A DNA stretch of 64,000 bases from Tenggerimyces flavus (GCF_016907715.1 NZ_JAFBCM010000001.1:682001-746000), one strand, 5' to 3'; numbered from the stretch's first letter, positions 43,866-52,709 are shown. Numbers and translations: made by a program. Notes: generated by a model not told the origin, from the sequence alone.

Positions 43866-44387
43866 TCAGACCTTCAGTTTGGGTGTCGAGCCGAACCACT
43901 GCCGGGAGGTCTGTGTCCACAGCAACGCGACCGAGGCCAGACCGATCAGCATCAGCAGCAGCGCGGACGGCGTACGCCCGAAAAACGTGAACGTCGCGAA
44001 GACGTTCAGCACGCCGAGTACGGTCGCGATCATGCGGGCCCAGTTCATGCGCCTGCTGGTGAAGTAGGCGATCACCGCCCAGACCACGGCCGAGACGACC
44101 ATGATCGTCACCACCATCGTGACCGTCGAGTTGACGAGCGCGTCGACGGCCGCTGGCGTCACGGCCTGCTTGCGCTGTCGCAGGGACTGCTCGGCGGCCT
44201 GCCGCAGGGCCTCGCGCGGGGCGATGAAGTACGTGAGCGCACCCGCGACAGCGGACACCACGCCACCGGCGTACATCAGGATCACCGAGATCAGCACAAG
44301 CCTCGGCCGATCGGAAGGTGCGACCACAGCGTCCTTCGGATCGCTGGGCCAGCTGGGCATCGGTTTGCTCGGCCGATCTTCGCTCAT
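43866..44387 (-). CDS. Four-helix membrane protein of unknown function
   Basis: The product of about 173 residues has a short Pro-rich N-terminus and four predicted helices (about residues 30-52, 86-105, 113-135, 141-155), with the loop RQAAEQSLRQRKQAVTPAAVDALVNSTVT between the first two. GGAGG lies 8 nt before the ATG at 44387; an in-frame ATG at 44402 is possible. It runs into the SDR gene and diverges from the aminotransferase gene. Confidence 0.7.
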   Translation of the reverse strand: MSEDRPSKPMPSWPSDPKDAVVAPSDRPRLVLISVILMYAGGVVSAVAGALTYFIAPREALRQAAEQSLRQRKQAVTPAAVDALVNSTVTMVVTIMVVSAVVWAVIAYFTSRRMNWARMIATVLGVLNVFATFTFFGRTPSALLLMLIGLASVALLWTQTSRQWFGSTPKLKV

Positions 44388-44474
44388 CGTCGAATCCTCC
44401 ATGTGTTGCCCCAACCTTTACACTCTCCCGCCCCGATCGCCGCGACCGGACCCGGACGCGTACGCTCCGAGCTT

Positions 44475-45644
44475 GTGAGCCACCACAAGCTGGCGGCCCG
44501 CCTGGAGGGTCTCGGAACGACGATCTTCGCCGAGATGTCCGCCCTCGCGGTCGCGACCTCGTCGATCAATCTTGGACAGGGCTTTCCCGACACCGACGGC
44601 CCCGAGGTGATGCTGGACGCCGCGGTCGCCGCGATCCGTTCGGGCAAGCACAACCAGTATCCGCCCGGCCCGGGCATCGCGCCGCTGCGCGAGGCCGTGA
44701 GCCAGCACCAGAAGCGGTTCTACGACCTCGACTTCGATCCGGAGACCGAGGTGCTGATCACCGCGGGAGCGACCGAGGCGATCGCGTCGGCGTTGCTCGC
44801 GCTGGTCGAGCCCGGCGACGAGGTCGTCGCGCTGGAGCCGTACTACGACTCCTACGCCGCGGGCATCGCGATGGCCGGCGGCGTCCGCGTGCCGGTGACG
44901 CTGCGCGTCCCGGACTTCCGGCTCGACGTCGACGCGCTGCGCGCCGCGATCACGCCGCGGACGAAGCTGCTGCTGATCAACTCGCCGCACAACCCGACCG
45001 GCACGGTCCTCACCGCCGACGAGCTGCGGGCGATCGCGGAGGTCGCGAACGAGCACGACCTGCTGGTCGTCACTGACGAGGTGTACGAGCACCTCACGTT
45101 CGACGGCGCGCCGCACGTTCCGCTCGTGACGTACCCGGGGATGCGGGAACGTACGGTGTCGATCTCGTCTGCTGGCAAGACGTTCGCGGTCACCGGCTGG
45201 AAGATCGGCTGGGTCTGCGCGACGCCGGAGCTGGTGACGGCCGTACGGACGGCGAAGCAGTTCCTCACCTACGTCTCCGGCGGTCCGCTGCAGCCGGCGG
45301 TCGCGACCGCGCTGGCGCTCGGCGACGAGTACTACGACGAGCTCCGCGCGTCGCTGCAGGCGAAGCGGGACCGGTTGTGCGCAGGACTCGCCGAGGTCGG
45401 CTTCGACGTGTTCCGCCCGCAGGGCACGTACTTCGTGACCACCGACGTCCGGGCGCTCGGGTACGACGACGGTGTCGAGTTCTGCCGCATGCTGCCGCAG
45501 CGCTGCGGCGTCGTCGCGATCCCGCACGAGGTGTTCTACGACCACGTCGAGGTCGGACGGCCGCTCGTGCGCTGGGCGTTCTGCAAGCGCGACGAGGTGC
45601 TGGACGAGGCGGTCGAACGGTTGCAAAAGGCCTTTACCAGGTAA
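44475..45644 (+). CDS. Class I/II PLP-dependent aminotransferase
   Basis: The 389-residue product resembles actinobacterial DapC-like and kynurenine-type aminotransferases: SSINLGQGFPDTDGP (about residues 32-46), QYPPGPGIAPLREAV, LINSPHNPTG, VVTDEVYEHLTF, and the PLP-lysine motif ISSAGKTFAVTGWKIGW. C-terminal VRWAFCKRDEVLDEAVERL is typical. The GTG at 44475 is preferred to upstream in-frame starts with an atypical N-terminus. The hairpin element at 45660 starts 16 bp after the stop. Confidence 0.88.
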   Translation: MSHHKLAARLEGLGTTIFAEMSALAVATSSINLGQGFPDTDGPEVMLDAAVAAIRSGKHNQYPPGPGIAPLREAVSQHQKRFYDLDFDPETEVLITAGATEAIASALLALVEPGDEVVALEPYYDSYAAGIAMAGGVRVPVTLRVPDFRLDVDALRAAITPRTKLLLINSPHNPTGTVLTADELRAIAEVANEHDLLVVTDEVYEHLTFDGAPHVPLVTYPGMRERTVSISSAGKTFAVTGWKIGWVCATPELVTAVRTAKQFLTYVSGGPLQPAVATALALGDEYYDELRASLQAKRDRLCAGLAEVGFDVFRPQGTYFVTTDVRALGYDDGVEFCRMLPQRCGVVAIPHEVFYDHVEVGRPLVRWAFCKRDEVLDEAVERLQKAFTR

Positions 45645-45659
45645 ACCCGTCGCAAGAGA

Positions 45660-45786
45660 GTCGGCGGCGCCGTTGCCATCTCGGCCCCCGGTGCATCGAC
45701 GGCGCCGACCATCCAACGACTACTTTGCCGCAGGCGTGGCGCCGTCGGTGCCATCCGCCGAGATAGCGACGGCTCATGCCGCCGAC
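45660..45786 (+). ncRNA. Candidate structured leader element, copy A (127 nt)
   Basis: A single long imperfect hairpin with four stems: 45660-45668/45778-45786 (9 bp), 45669-45676/45766-45773 (8 bp), 45779-type bulge TCAT at 45774-45777, third stem 45679-45685/45757-45763 (7 bp), fourth 45693-45706/45738-45751 (about 14 bp). The homologous copy at 59450 has compensatory changes. It ends 67 nt before the secreted peptidase start at 45853. The flanking CGGTGCGAC is conserved. Confidence 0.55.
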
Positions 45787-45852
45787 CGGTGCGACCAAGC
45801 AGAAACAGGCAAGATAGGCCCCGTTCTGATCCGAATCATGAACGGGGGATAC

Positions 45853-47358
45853 ATGCGTTCCCGAACACTGGTCGGGGCGCTGGTGGTGGCTGTCGCCTTC
45901 ACCGGCGGCACGATCGCACCGGCCACCGCGGCCACGTCGTCGATCAGCTGGAAGCCCTGTCCCGAGGCCGAAGCCGAGGGTGCCGAATGCGGGTCGCTCG
46001 AGATTCCGCTGGACTGGTCCAAGCCGAACGGCGAGAAGATCACGATCGGCCTCGCCCGCCGCAAGGCGACCGGTCCCGGCAAGCGCATCGGCTCGGTCCT
46101 GGTCGACCCCGGTGGCCCTGGCGGCTCCGGCGTGGACTTCGTGAAGTACACCCAGGTCTTCACCGCCAAGGTGCGGGCACGGTTCGACCAGGTCGGCTTC
46201 GACCCGCGGGGCATCAACACCAGCAGCCAGCTGCGCTGCGACTCCGACCTCGCGCAGGCGTCCGACGCCGCGAAGCACCCGACCAGCCAGGCCGAGTTCG
46301 ACAAGCTGGCCCGCATCAACCGCAAGCTGCACGACAGCTGCCGGGCGAACTCGGGCAAGCTCGCTAGCCACGTCGACAACCTCAACACCGCGCGCGACAT
46401 GGACGCGATCCGCGCGGCGCTCGGGGAGAAGAAGCTCACCTACGTGGGCTATTCGTACGGCAGCCTGATGGGTCAGCAGTACGCCGAGCTGTTCCCGCAC
46501 CGCGTTCGCGCGCTGGTGATGGACGGCAACATGGACCACAGCCTGCGCACCGCGTGGGAGTTCATGCGGACCGAGACCAAGCCGATCGAGGACGGGTTCG
46601 TCGAGTTCGCCCGGTGGTGCGACAAGACGCCGCAGTGCGCGCTGTACGGTAAGAACACGAGGAAGGTCTACGGCGAGCTGCGGAAGCAGGCGAAGGCCGG
46701 CACGCTCGTCGACTCCGAGGGCACCCCGATCTCGTTCTACGACCTTGCGGGCATGGCGTTCGGCGTCATGTCTCCTGGCTCGTGGGGCGAGCTGGCGAAG
46801 TACTTCGCCGACCTGAGCGCGGGCAGGGCCGCGAAGGCGGTGCGGTTCGCGGGGCCGATCGTGAACGAGCCTTACCCGTCGATCTGGTGCAGCGACTGGT
46901 CCTATCCCGTACGCAACTACGCGCACTACAAGGGGCTGCGGAAGCTGCTGGCGATGCACTTCCCGAACATCCAGTGGTCGCCGTACGTCGACCACGCGAT
47001 GACCTGCGTGGGTAGTGGCACGAAGAACACCAATCCCCAGCAGCGGTTGCGAATCAAGGACGCTCCGCCGCTGGTGATGGTCGGCAACGTGCACGATCCG
47101 GCCACCGTGTACGAGTGGAACAAGGCCGCGGCGCGGCAGAGCGGCGCGCACCTCGTCACGTACGAGGGCTGGGGCCACACGGCCTACGGCTGGGGCATCA
47201 CGTCCTGCGTCGACAACGCGGTCGACGCGTACCTGATCGACCTGAAGGTGCCGAAGCGCGGGCTGCGGTGCCCGTCGATGGAGAAGCCCGGTCTCGGCGA
47301 GGGCGTGCGGAGCCAGCGCAAGCCCAGCCCGGTCGGGCCTTACGGCTTGGTTCGGTAG
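45853..47358 (+). CDS. Secreted tripeptidyl aminopeptidase (Tap/SlpD-like alpha/beta hydrolase)
   Basis: The 501-residue product has a signal peptide (MRSRTLVGALVVAVAFTGGTIAPATAA) and the peptidase S33/TAP fold: VDPGGPGGSGVDF (oxyanion region), the nucleophile motif GYSYGSLMGQQYAE (Ser about residue 201), the C-terminal TAP domain with catalytic Asp in VGNVHDPATVYEW and His in GWGHTAYG. It releases tripeptides from proteins outside the cell. I start at 45853; ATG at 45838 is also in frame. It is preceded by the structured element at 45660-45786. Confidence 0.9.
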   Translation: MRSRTLVGALVVAVAFTGGTIAPATAATSSISWKPCPEAEAEGAECGSLEIPLDWSKPNGEKITIGLARRKATGPGKRIGSVLVDPGGPGGSGVDFVKYTQVFTAKVRARFDQVGFDPRGINTSSQLRCDSDLAQASDAAKHPTSQAEFDKLARINRKLHDSCRANSGKLASHVDNLNTARDMDAIRAALGEKKLTYVGYSYGSLMGQQYAELFPHRVRALVMDGNMDHSLRTAWEFMRTETKPIEDGFVEFARWCDKTPQCALYGKNTRKVYGELRKQAKAGTLVDSEGTPISFYDLAGMAFGVMSPGSWGELAKYFADLSAGRAAKAVRFAGPIVNEPYPSIWCSDWSYPVRNYAHYKGLRKLLAMHFPNIQWSPYVDHAMTCVGSGTKNTNPQQRLRIKDAPPLVMVGNVHDPATVYEWNKAAARQSGAHLVTYEGWGHTAYGWGITSCVDNAVDAYLIDLKVPKRGLRCPSMEKPGLGEGVRSQRKPSPVGPYGLVR

Positions 47359-47361
47359 CGG

Positions 47362-48429
47362 TCAGGCGAGGTCGACGGTCGCCGCCCCTCTGACGGCGGC
47401 GAGCCGTTCGGCCTCGGCCTGCAGCGCCTTGACGGGGAACTTGCCGTCGAACGCCTGCACGGTCAGCGTGAGCTTCTTTCCACTCATCCGGGTCCGCCAC
47501 GTGCCGGCGACCTCGGGGCCGACGAGTACGGCTCCGGGGTTGCCGAGTGGGCGCCAGAGTTCCTTCTGCCGTTGACGATCCGGCACCAGCAGGTCGCGGT
47601 CGCGCAATTGCAGGTACGGGTCGCCGGGCGGGATCAGGCGGAGCTGTTTGCCTGGTTTCGCCTTGCTGAGCGCGTCGAGCTGCTCCTCGGGAAGCCAGAC
47701 CTGCTTGCCGTTCAGCTCGAAGTCGGCCAGGCCGTCCTGCGACCATGCGTGCTTGGCGCCGGCCTGGCTCGTTCCGACGTAGCCGGCGGCCTCGGCGAGC
47801 GTGGCCGGCCCGTGCAGCCTGAGGTACGCGCGGATCACGTTCTCCAAGCCCTCGGCCTTCTTCGGCAGCGGATACGTGTCGAACGCCTTTGTCAATGTGG
47901 TCTTGCCGCCGGGCACAAGCCGTACGCCGCCGGGCAGGCCGACCTGCTGGAACAGGCCGCCGTAGATGTGCGTCGCCTCGCAGCCGCGGCACTCGTAGGA
48001 GTACGCCGCGGGCAGCTCCTTGGTGACGGCGGCACTCACCTCGCCCTTGGGCATCGCCTTCTTGACGACGGTCCGCATCGCCTTGGCCGCGGTCACGAAC
48101 GCCTCGAGCCCGCCGATGCCCGCCTCCTTCAACGGCTTGCGTTCGGCCACCAGCCGCGACGTAGCGTCGGCGTCGCTCACCGGCCAGAGCGCCTTGGCCA
48201 GTTGAGGAATGTCCGCCGTTCGGTGCAGGTGCGGCGCGCCGCGGAACGTCCACGCGAGCGTGTACCCGTCCGCGTCCTCGGCCGGCGTGTCGTCCATGCG
48301 CGCCGCCAGCGCGGCGCGCGCCGAGCCGTACGGCGTGTCCGGGATGCCGAGATCGAGCACGCCAAGGTCGCCGTCCCGGCCGAGCCCGTGTGCCTGCCAG
48401 CGGTACGCGAGGACCTGTTCGCGTTTCAT
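47362..48429 (-). CDS. AlkZ/YcaQ-like winged-helix DNA-binding protein
   Basis: The 355-residue product belongs to the HTH_42 winged-helix family, which includes DNA-crosslink glycosylases AlkZ/YcaQ. The start MKREQVLAYRWQAHGL, the helix DIPQLAKALWP and PPGDPYLQLRDRDLLVPDRQRQKELWRPLGNPGAVLV are characteristic. A catalytic QxQ motif is not evident at its usual place, so glycosylase activity is uncertain. The upstream gene stop touches its ATG (TAG directly followed by ATG), and GGAGGAA provides the ribosome binding site. Confidence 0.82.
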   Translation of the reverse strand: MKREQVLAYRWQAHGLGRDGDLGVLDLGIPDTPYGSARAALAARMDDTPAEDADGYTLAWTFRGAPHLHRTADIPQLAKALWPVSDADATSRLVAERKPLKEAGIGGLEAFVTAAKAMRTVVKKAMPKGEVSAAVTKELPAAYSYECRGCEATHIYGGLFQQVGLPGGVRLVPGGKTTLTKAFDTYPLPKKAEGLENVIRAYLRLHGPATLAEAAGYVGTSQAGAKHAWSQDGLADFELNGKQVWLPEEQLDALSKAKPGKQLRLIPPGDPYLQLRDRDLLVPDRQRQKELWRPLGNPGAVLVGPEVAGTWRTRMSGKKLTLTVQAFDGKFPVKALQAEAERLAAVRGAATVDLA

Positions 48430-49089
48430 CTATTCCTCCAACGAGGTCTCGCGGAACGTGCCGAACAGCATCAGCGCGGGCAGGTACGGCTCGGGGTCGG
48501 AGCCGCCCCAGTCGAGCGCCCTGACCTCCGCCTCGGTGCGGCGGCCGCCCATGACGCGGCCGAGCTCGTACGCGCTGGTGGTCAGCGTGACGCTCGGCGC
48601 ACGCTCGCCATACACAGAAGCATCCGTGTCCAGAACGATCCGCAGCGCGAGGTCGTCGCTCGCCAGCTTCTTCGCGAGCTCCTGCAGCGGACGGTCGAGC
48701 GCGACGCGTACGGCCTGGTCGTCACGCGCGCCGGGCTGGCCGAGCGCGGTCCGCAGATCCTGCTCGTGCCCGACGACCTCGGCGACCAGCACCGCGCCCA
48801 TCGGCGACTCGATCGCCTCGTCGGCGGTCTCGCGGCTCTTCGCCCACTCGGCGACGCTCGCCTCGATGGACTGGCCGCGGCGCTCGGCGACGATCCGTTC
48901 GCCGAAGTTCTCGTGCTCGCCGGCGTCGAAGTCCCGCGCGACGAACGCGGCGAGACCGCCCGCGAGATGTGCCGCCAGGTCCCGAACGTTCCAGCCCGGG
49001 CACGCCTCGACGGGCGTCGCCGGATCAGCGCCGCCCAACAGCTCGACGATCCGCCCACGCGTGGCGTCGTACAGCTTGGCGCTGTCCAT
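48430..49089 (-). CDS. Maleylpyruvate isomerase N-terminal/mycothiol-binding family protein
   Basis: The 219-residue product has the DinB-like MDMPI_N fold: LLGGADPATPVEACPGWNVRDLAAHLAGGL (about residues 18-47) with the His of the metal site, and VAEVVGHEQDLRTALGQPG. These proteins are common in mycothiol-producing actinobacteria. AAAGGAGG sits 7 nt before the ATG. It is directly coupled with the AlkZ-like gene, suggesting a shared stress-response role. Confidence 0.85.
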   Translation of the reverse strand: MDSAKLYDATRGRIVELLGGADPATPVEACPGWNVRDLAAHLAGGLAAFVARDFDAGEHENFGERIVAERRGQSIEASVAEWAKSRETADEAIESPMGAVLVAEVVGHEQDLRTALGQPGARDDQAVRVALDRPLQELAKKLASDDLALRIVLDTDASVYGERAPSVTLTTSAYELGRVMGGRRTEAEVRALDWGGSDPEPYLPALMLFGTFRETSLEE

Positions 49090-49151
49090 CGTCGTCCTCC
49101 TTTGCCTCGTCGTTAGAGTGCACGGACACATCGACTTACGGGGTAGAACAG

Positions 49152-50390
49152 ATGGCGCCGATCACTCGTGGTCTTGTCCTTGCGACAGTGCTGGTGACGC
49201 TTGGAGCGTGCGGCTCGACCGCCGAGGCTCCGGGCAGCACGCCACCGACCATCACAGCACCGAGCACGACCACGACGCCCACCACCGCGAGTACACCGAG
49301 CACGCCAAGCACGACGCCGGCCGTGCCCGCCGCCGAGCTCGACCTCGGTGAGTTCACGCCCACGGCGAGCAAGGTCCCGGCGGTCGTTGCGGACGAAGAG
49401 GCCGGCGAGGTCGCCGAGGGCTACCGGCTGGCGGAGTACGTCGTCGATCCGTACGACTTCGACGGCACCCTGACCAAGCCGGGGCAACCGTCGACCGTGG
49501 TCGCCAACGGCGCTGCCCTGTCCAACATGTACTACTTCACAGCCCCGCTCAAGCAGTGGGTGACGGGTTTCGGCGCCACCCGGCGAACGGAGACCCCGGC
49601 CGAGGAGGTCTCGTCCTCGGTGCTGCTCTTCCGGAGTCCGGCCGAGGCGGCCAAGGCGGCGCGGGGCCTGCACACGAAGTACCTCGAGTCCACCAACGAG
49701 AACGATCAGCACGATCGGAAGATCGTCCTCCGAGCCCATCCGCGCGCCCTCGTCACGGCCCAGACGAACTACGGAGATCGGGACGTCACCGCGGTCGAGG
49801 CGTCCGGCAGGGGTTTGCTGATCATCTACGCGACCAGCAAGACCAAGTCGTTCGCGACCCTGCAGACCGTCGTCGCGAGCGTGCTGGTACGGCAGAGACA
49901 ACTGTTCGGCCAGTTCAAGGGGACGGCGACAGTGGCGGCACTTCCGGTCGACCCGAGGGGACTGTTGGGCAAGACGCTGGCCGGCGACGCCAAGGGGTCG
50001 TTGGCACCCACGGCCTTCTCCGGCGGACCGCTGACCGCCACCCACTTCGTCACCGAACCGCAGGGAGTCATCGGTATCTTCCGGGCCGCCGGGGTCGATG
50101 CCATCGCCGCCAACCGCGCCGCCGTCCTGCGCGCCGGAAGCCACGTGCAGGCACAGCGCCTGCACACCGGCCTCGCCGCCGCCACCGAGTTCGCGTACGC
50201 CGTCGCGGCGCCTCCGAAGGGTCTCGGACAGGCGGCGTGCTTCTCCCTGAAGCGCGGGCAGCCGGGCCTGAGACCAGCCTTCTCCTGCCAGGTAGCCGTC
50301 GATCGCTACGTCGCCCAGGCGAGCGGCAAGTCGCTGCTGGAGGCGCAGCAGCTGATCAGCGCGCAGTACCTCGTTCTGACGGGCAGTTGA
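49152..50390 (+). CDS. Lipoprotein, probably DUF7373 family
   Basis: The 412-residue product has a lipobox (TLGAC, Cys about residue 20), a Thr/Pro/Ser-rich linker (about 30-65) and a large extracytoplasmic domain. It includes FTPTASKVPAVVADEEAGEVAEGYRLAEYVVDPYDFDG-like text and EEVSSSVLLFRSPAEAAKAARGLH. I place it near the DUF7373 lipoproteins of mycobacteria and relatives by overall layout. Function unknown. It is divergent from the MDMPI_N gene. Confidence 0.7.
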   Translation: MAPITRGLVLATVLVTLGACGSTAEAPGSTPPTITAPSTTTTPTTASTPSTPSTTPAVPAAELDLGEFTPTASKVPAVVADEEAGEVAEGYRLAEYVVDPYDFDGTLTKPGQPSTVVANGAALSNMYYFTAPLKQWVTGFGATRRTETPAEEVSSSVLLFRSPAEAAKAARGLHTKYLESTNENDQHDRKIVLRAHPRALVTAQTNYGDRDVTAVEASGRGLLIIYATSKTKSFATLQTVVASVLVRQRQLFGQFKGTATVAALPVDPRGLLGKTLAGDAKGSLAPTAFSGGPLTATHFVTEPQGVIGIFRAAGVDAIAANRAAVLRAGSHVQAQRLHTGLAAATEFAYAVAAPPKGLGQAACFSLKRGQPGLRPAFSCQVAVDRYVAQASGKSLLEAQQLISAQYLVLTGS

Positions 50391-50408
50391 GCGGCGCGTG
50401 ATCATGAG

Positions 50409-50807
50409 CTAGCTGAGCTCAAAGGTATACGTGGTGGAATCCCCCTCGCCGTGGACGGAGACGAAGCCACCGGTTGCCTCGAGGCCCTCCAGCTCGCCCG
50501 TGCCGGAACCTTCGACAACCGTCCACGTTGCCCGCACTGTGGTCGAATCGAAACTTCCCACGTGCTGGAGGACGAAACTGCCCTTGCGTCCGTCGACGGA
50601 GCCGGCGATCTGCTCGAAGCCGTAGTAGATGCCGGACCCCCAGCCCTCGCCCTGGCCTGAGTAGAACATGACGTGGTCGGCGACGCTCGTGCCCTCGATG
50701 ACGCCGGCGAACTCGTTGGTCGTGTGAGCGTGGACGGTTCGCGGGCCCTCATGCCCCTCGGGCGCGGGTGCCTCGTCCCAGCTCGTGAACTTGAAAGTGT
50801 TGGTCAT
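50409..50807 (-). CDS. DUF3224 domain protein
   Basis: The 132-residue product is a small beta-barrel-like protein matching DUF3224: EFAGVIEGTSVADHVMFYSGQGEGWGSGIYYGFEQIAGSVDGRKGSFVLQHVG, and GTGELEGLEATGGFVSVHG near the end. Function unknown. It is divergent to the WYL regulator gene, with three CTGTCAG repeats between, so it is probably a target of that regulator. Confidence 0.85.
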   Translation of the reverse strand: MTNTFKFTSWDEAPAPEGHEGPRTVHAHTTNEFAGVIEGTSVADHVMFYSGQGEGWGSGIYYGFEQIAGSVDGRKGSFVLQHVGSFDSTTVRATWTVVEGSGTGELEGLEATGGFVSVHGEGDSTTYTFELS

Positions 50808-50817
50808 GAGAGGAACT

Positions 50818-50848
50818 CTGTCAGCTATACCTGTCAGGTCCTGTCAGG
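50818..50848. promoter_or_regulatory. Triple CTGTCAG direct repeat in the DUF3224/WYL divergent promoter
   Basis: CTGTCAG occurs at 50818-50824, 50831-50837 and 50841-50847 in the 64-bp gap between starts at 50807 and 50872. Spacings are 13 and 10 bp. The adjacent WYL-domain regulator is the likely binder, or its own repressor site. Confidence 0.6.
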
Positions 50849-50871
50849 AATTATGCGAGACTCTGGTTCTT

Positions 50872-51843
50872 GTGCGAGCGAGCCGGCTGGTGTCCCTGCT
50901 GCTCCTCCTCCAGACCCGCGGGCGGATGACCGCGCAGGAGCTGGCGGAGGAGCTGGAGGTGTCTGTCCGGACGGTGTACCGGGACGTGGAGTCGCTGGGC
51001 GCGGCCGGCGTTCCGGTGTACGCCGACCGCGGCCCGCTCGGTGGCTACCAGCTGCTGGCGGGCTACCGGACCCGGCTGACCGGGCTGACCGCGGACGAGG
51101 CGGAGTCGCTGTTCCTGGCCGGTGCGCCCGGGCCGGCGGCCGAGCTGGGGTTGGGCTCGGTGCTGGCCGCGGCCCAGCTCAAGCTGATGGCGGCCCTGCC
51201 CCCGGAACTGCGCTCGCGGGCGGGGCGGATCTCCGAGCGGTTCCACCTGGACGTACCGGGCTGGTTCAGGACCGTCGAACGGCCGCCGCACCTGTCCGCG
51301 ATCGCGGACGCGGTGTGGAACGCCCGGATGATCGAGATCCGCTACCGCCGCTGGGGCCGGACCGAGGTGGTCCGAACGTTGGAGCCGCTCGGCCTCGTTC
51401 TGAAGAACGGCACCTGGTACCTCATCGCCCGGCCGCCAGCTGGCGAGCCGCGTACGTACCGGATCTCCCGCGTCCTCGCGCTGGAGGTCTTGTCCGACAC
51501 GTTCGAGCGGCCCGACGCGTTCGACCTCGGGTCCTTCTGGGCGGCGTACTCCGAGGAGTTCCAGGCCCGCCTCTACCCCGAGGAGGCGACCGTTCGGCTC
51601 TCACCGCTGGCGTACGACCTGCTCGGCTACTACCTCGGCGGCGCGGTCGCGAAGCGCGCCCGCGAGTCCGCCACCGAGCAGGACGAGAACGGGTGGCGCC
51701 AGGCGACGGTCCCGATCGAGTCGCTCACCCACGCGCGGCTCGAGCTGTTCCGCTTCGGCGCCGACCTCGAGGTCCTCGAACCGCCCGAGCTCCGCACGCT
51801 GATGGCCGAGACCGCCACCGCCGTCCACGCGATCTATCACTGA
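50872..51843 (+). CDS. WYL-domain (YafY/DeoR-like) transcriptional regulator
   Basis: The 323-residue product has an N-terminal HTH_11 (about residues 3-55: RASRLVSLLLLLQTRGRMTAQELAEELEVSVRTVYRDVESL) and a WYL domain (about 135-200; NARMIEIRYRRWG, LEPLGLVLKNGTWYLIA). The GTG start lies 24 bp after the last CTGTCAG repeat. WYL proteins often sense nucleic-acid damage or stress signals. It probably regulates the divergent DUF3224 gene. Confidence 0.92.
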   Translation: MRASRLVSLLLLLQTRGRMTAQELAEELEVSVRTVYRDVESLGAAGVPVYADRGPLGGYQLLAGYRTRLTGLTADEAESLFLAGAPGPAAELGLGSVLAAAQLKLMAALPPELRSRAGRISERFHLDVPGWFRTVERPPHLSAIADAVWNARMIEIRYRRWGRTEVVRTLEPLGLVLKNGTWYLIARPPAGEPRTYRISRVLALEVLSDTFERPDAFDLGSFWAAYSEEFQARLYPEEATVRLSPLAYDLLGYYLGGAVAKRARESATEQDENGWRQATVPIESLTHARLELFRFGADLEVLEPPELRTLMAETATAVHAIYH

Positions 51844-51929
51844 GGTCCGGGTCCCAGCAGCGCGAACACCGCGGCCAGGCCGACCACGATCGCGAACAGG
51901 ATCAGTCCCATTTTCAGCTTGCCGTTCAT
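51837..51929 (-). CDS. 30-residue single-helix membrane peptide
   Basis: A short frame with a strong ribosome binding site (AGGAGGG, 5 nt before the ATG at 51929). The product has a basic N-terminus (NGKLKMG), one hydrophobic helix (about residues 8-25) and a GPGPQ tail. It starts 18 bp after the stop of the ABC permease gene and should be cotranscribed with it. A role as a small auxiliary subunit of the exporter is plausible. Its 3' end overlaps the WYL gene. Confidence 0.7.
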   Translation of the reverse strand: MNGKLKMGLILFAIVVGLAAVFALLGPGPQ

Positions 51930-51947
51930 GACAGTCCCTCCTAGGGA

Positions 51948-52709
51948 TCAGGCGTCGTTGCCGCGGAGCACGACCCAGGCGGCACCGAGCGCGAGGACGA
52001 CGTAGCCGAGCAGGGCCGCGAGGGCCACCCCCGGCGAGAAGTACGAGCCCTCGGCGCCGGCCAACTGGCTCGGCAGCGCGTTGAGCGTGAGCGCGACGAA
52101 GCGCTCGTCCCACGGCTTCGGCAGCAGCTGACCGAGCGTGGGGAACACGAACAGCAGCGCGACGACGGCGGTCAACGCGCCCGTGGTCGAACGGGTGATC
52201 ACGCCGAGCCCGAGTCCGACCAGCCCGACGACCATCACCGACAGCCCGAGGCTGAGCAGTCGCGGCACCTCGTCCAAGACCTGCGTCAGGTAGCCCGGGA
52301 TGGGGCGGTCGCCGACGATCAGCCGGCTGAGGAAGAACATCGCGAACGCGCTGGCCTGCCCGATGGCCAACGCGATGGCGCCGATCAGGGTGGCCTTCGC
52401 GGCGAGCATCCAGCCGCGCTGCGGTACGGCGGTGAGCGTCGTACGGATCATGCCCGTCGCGTACTCCGACGTGACCGCCAGCACGCCCAGCGCCGCGACG
52501 CAGAGCTGCACGAACATCAGCAGGCCGCTCTCCGGCGTCATCGAGTGGAACTCCCCCTGCTGCGTGGCGTCGGCGGCGTCCCACCTCCCCGCGGTCTGCC
52601 AGGCGATCAGCCCGCTCATAGCCACGAACATCACGACCGCGAACACCGCGTAGAAGGTCGACTGGACCGAGCGCAGCTTCACCCACTCGGCGGAAACCAG
52701 GTCAGTCAT
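51948..52709 (-). CDS. ABC-2 type transporter permease
   Basis: The 253-residue product has six predicted helices, starting with VSAEWVKLRSVQSTFYAVFAVVMFVAMSGLIAW and the TSEYATGMIRTTLTAVPQRG motif that is typical of actinobacterial ABC-2 permeases next to a two-component system. It works with the ATPase encoded upstream; the two genes overlap by 8 nt. The pump probably exports a lantibiotic- or drug-like compound sensed by the divergent kinase. Confidence 0.9.
   Translation of the reverse strand: MTDLVSAEWVKLRSVQSTFYAVFAVVMFVAMSGLIAWQTAGRWDAADATQQGEFHSMTPESGLLMFVQLCVAALGVLAVTSEYATGMIRTTLTAVPQRGWMLAAKATLIGAIALAIGQASAFAMFFLSRLIVGDRPIPGYLTQVLDEVPRLLSLGLSVMVVGLVGLGLGVITRSTTGALTAVVALLFVFPTLGQLLPKPWDERFVALTLNALPSQLAGAEGSYFSPGVALAALLGYVVLALGAAWVVLRGNDA

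Noticed and set aside
45472-45852. N-terminal extension of the Tap-like peptidase
   Set aside because: It overlaps the aminotransferase gene in another frame and would bury the signal peptide.
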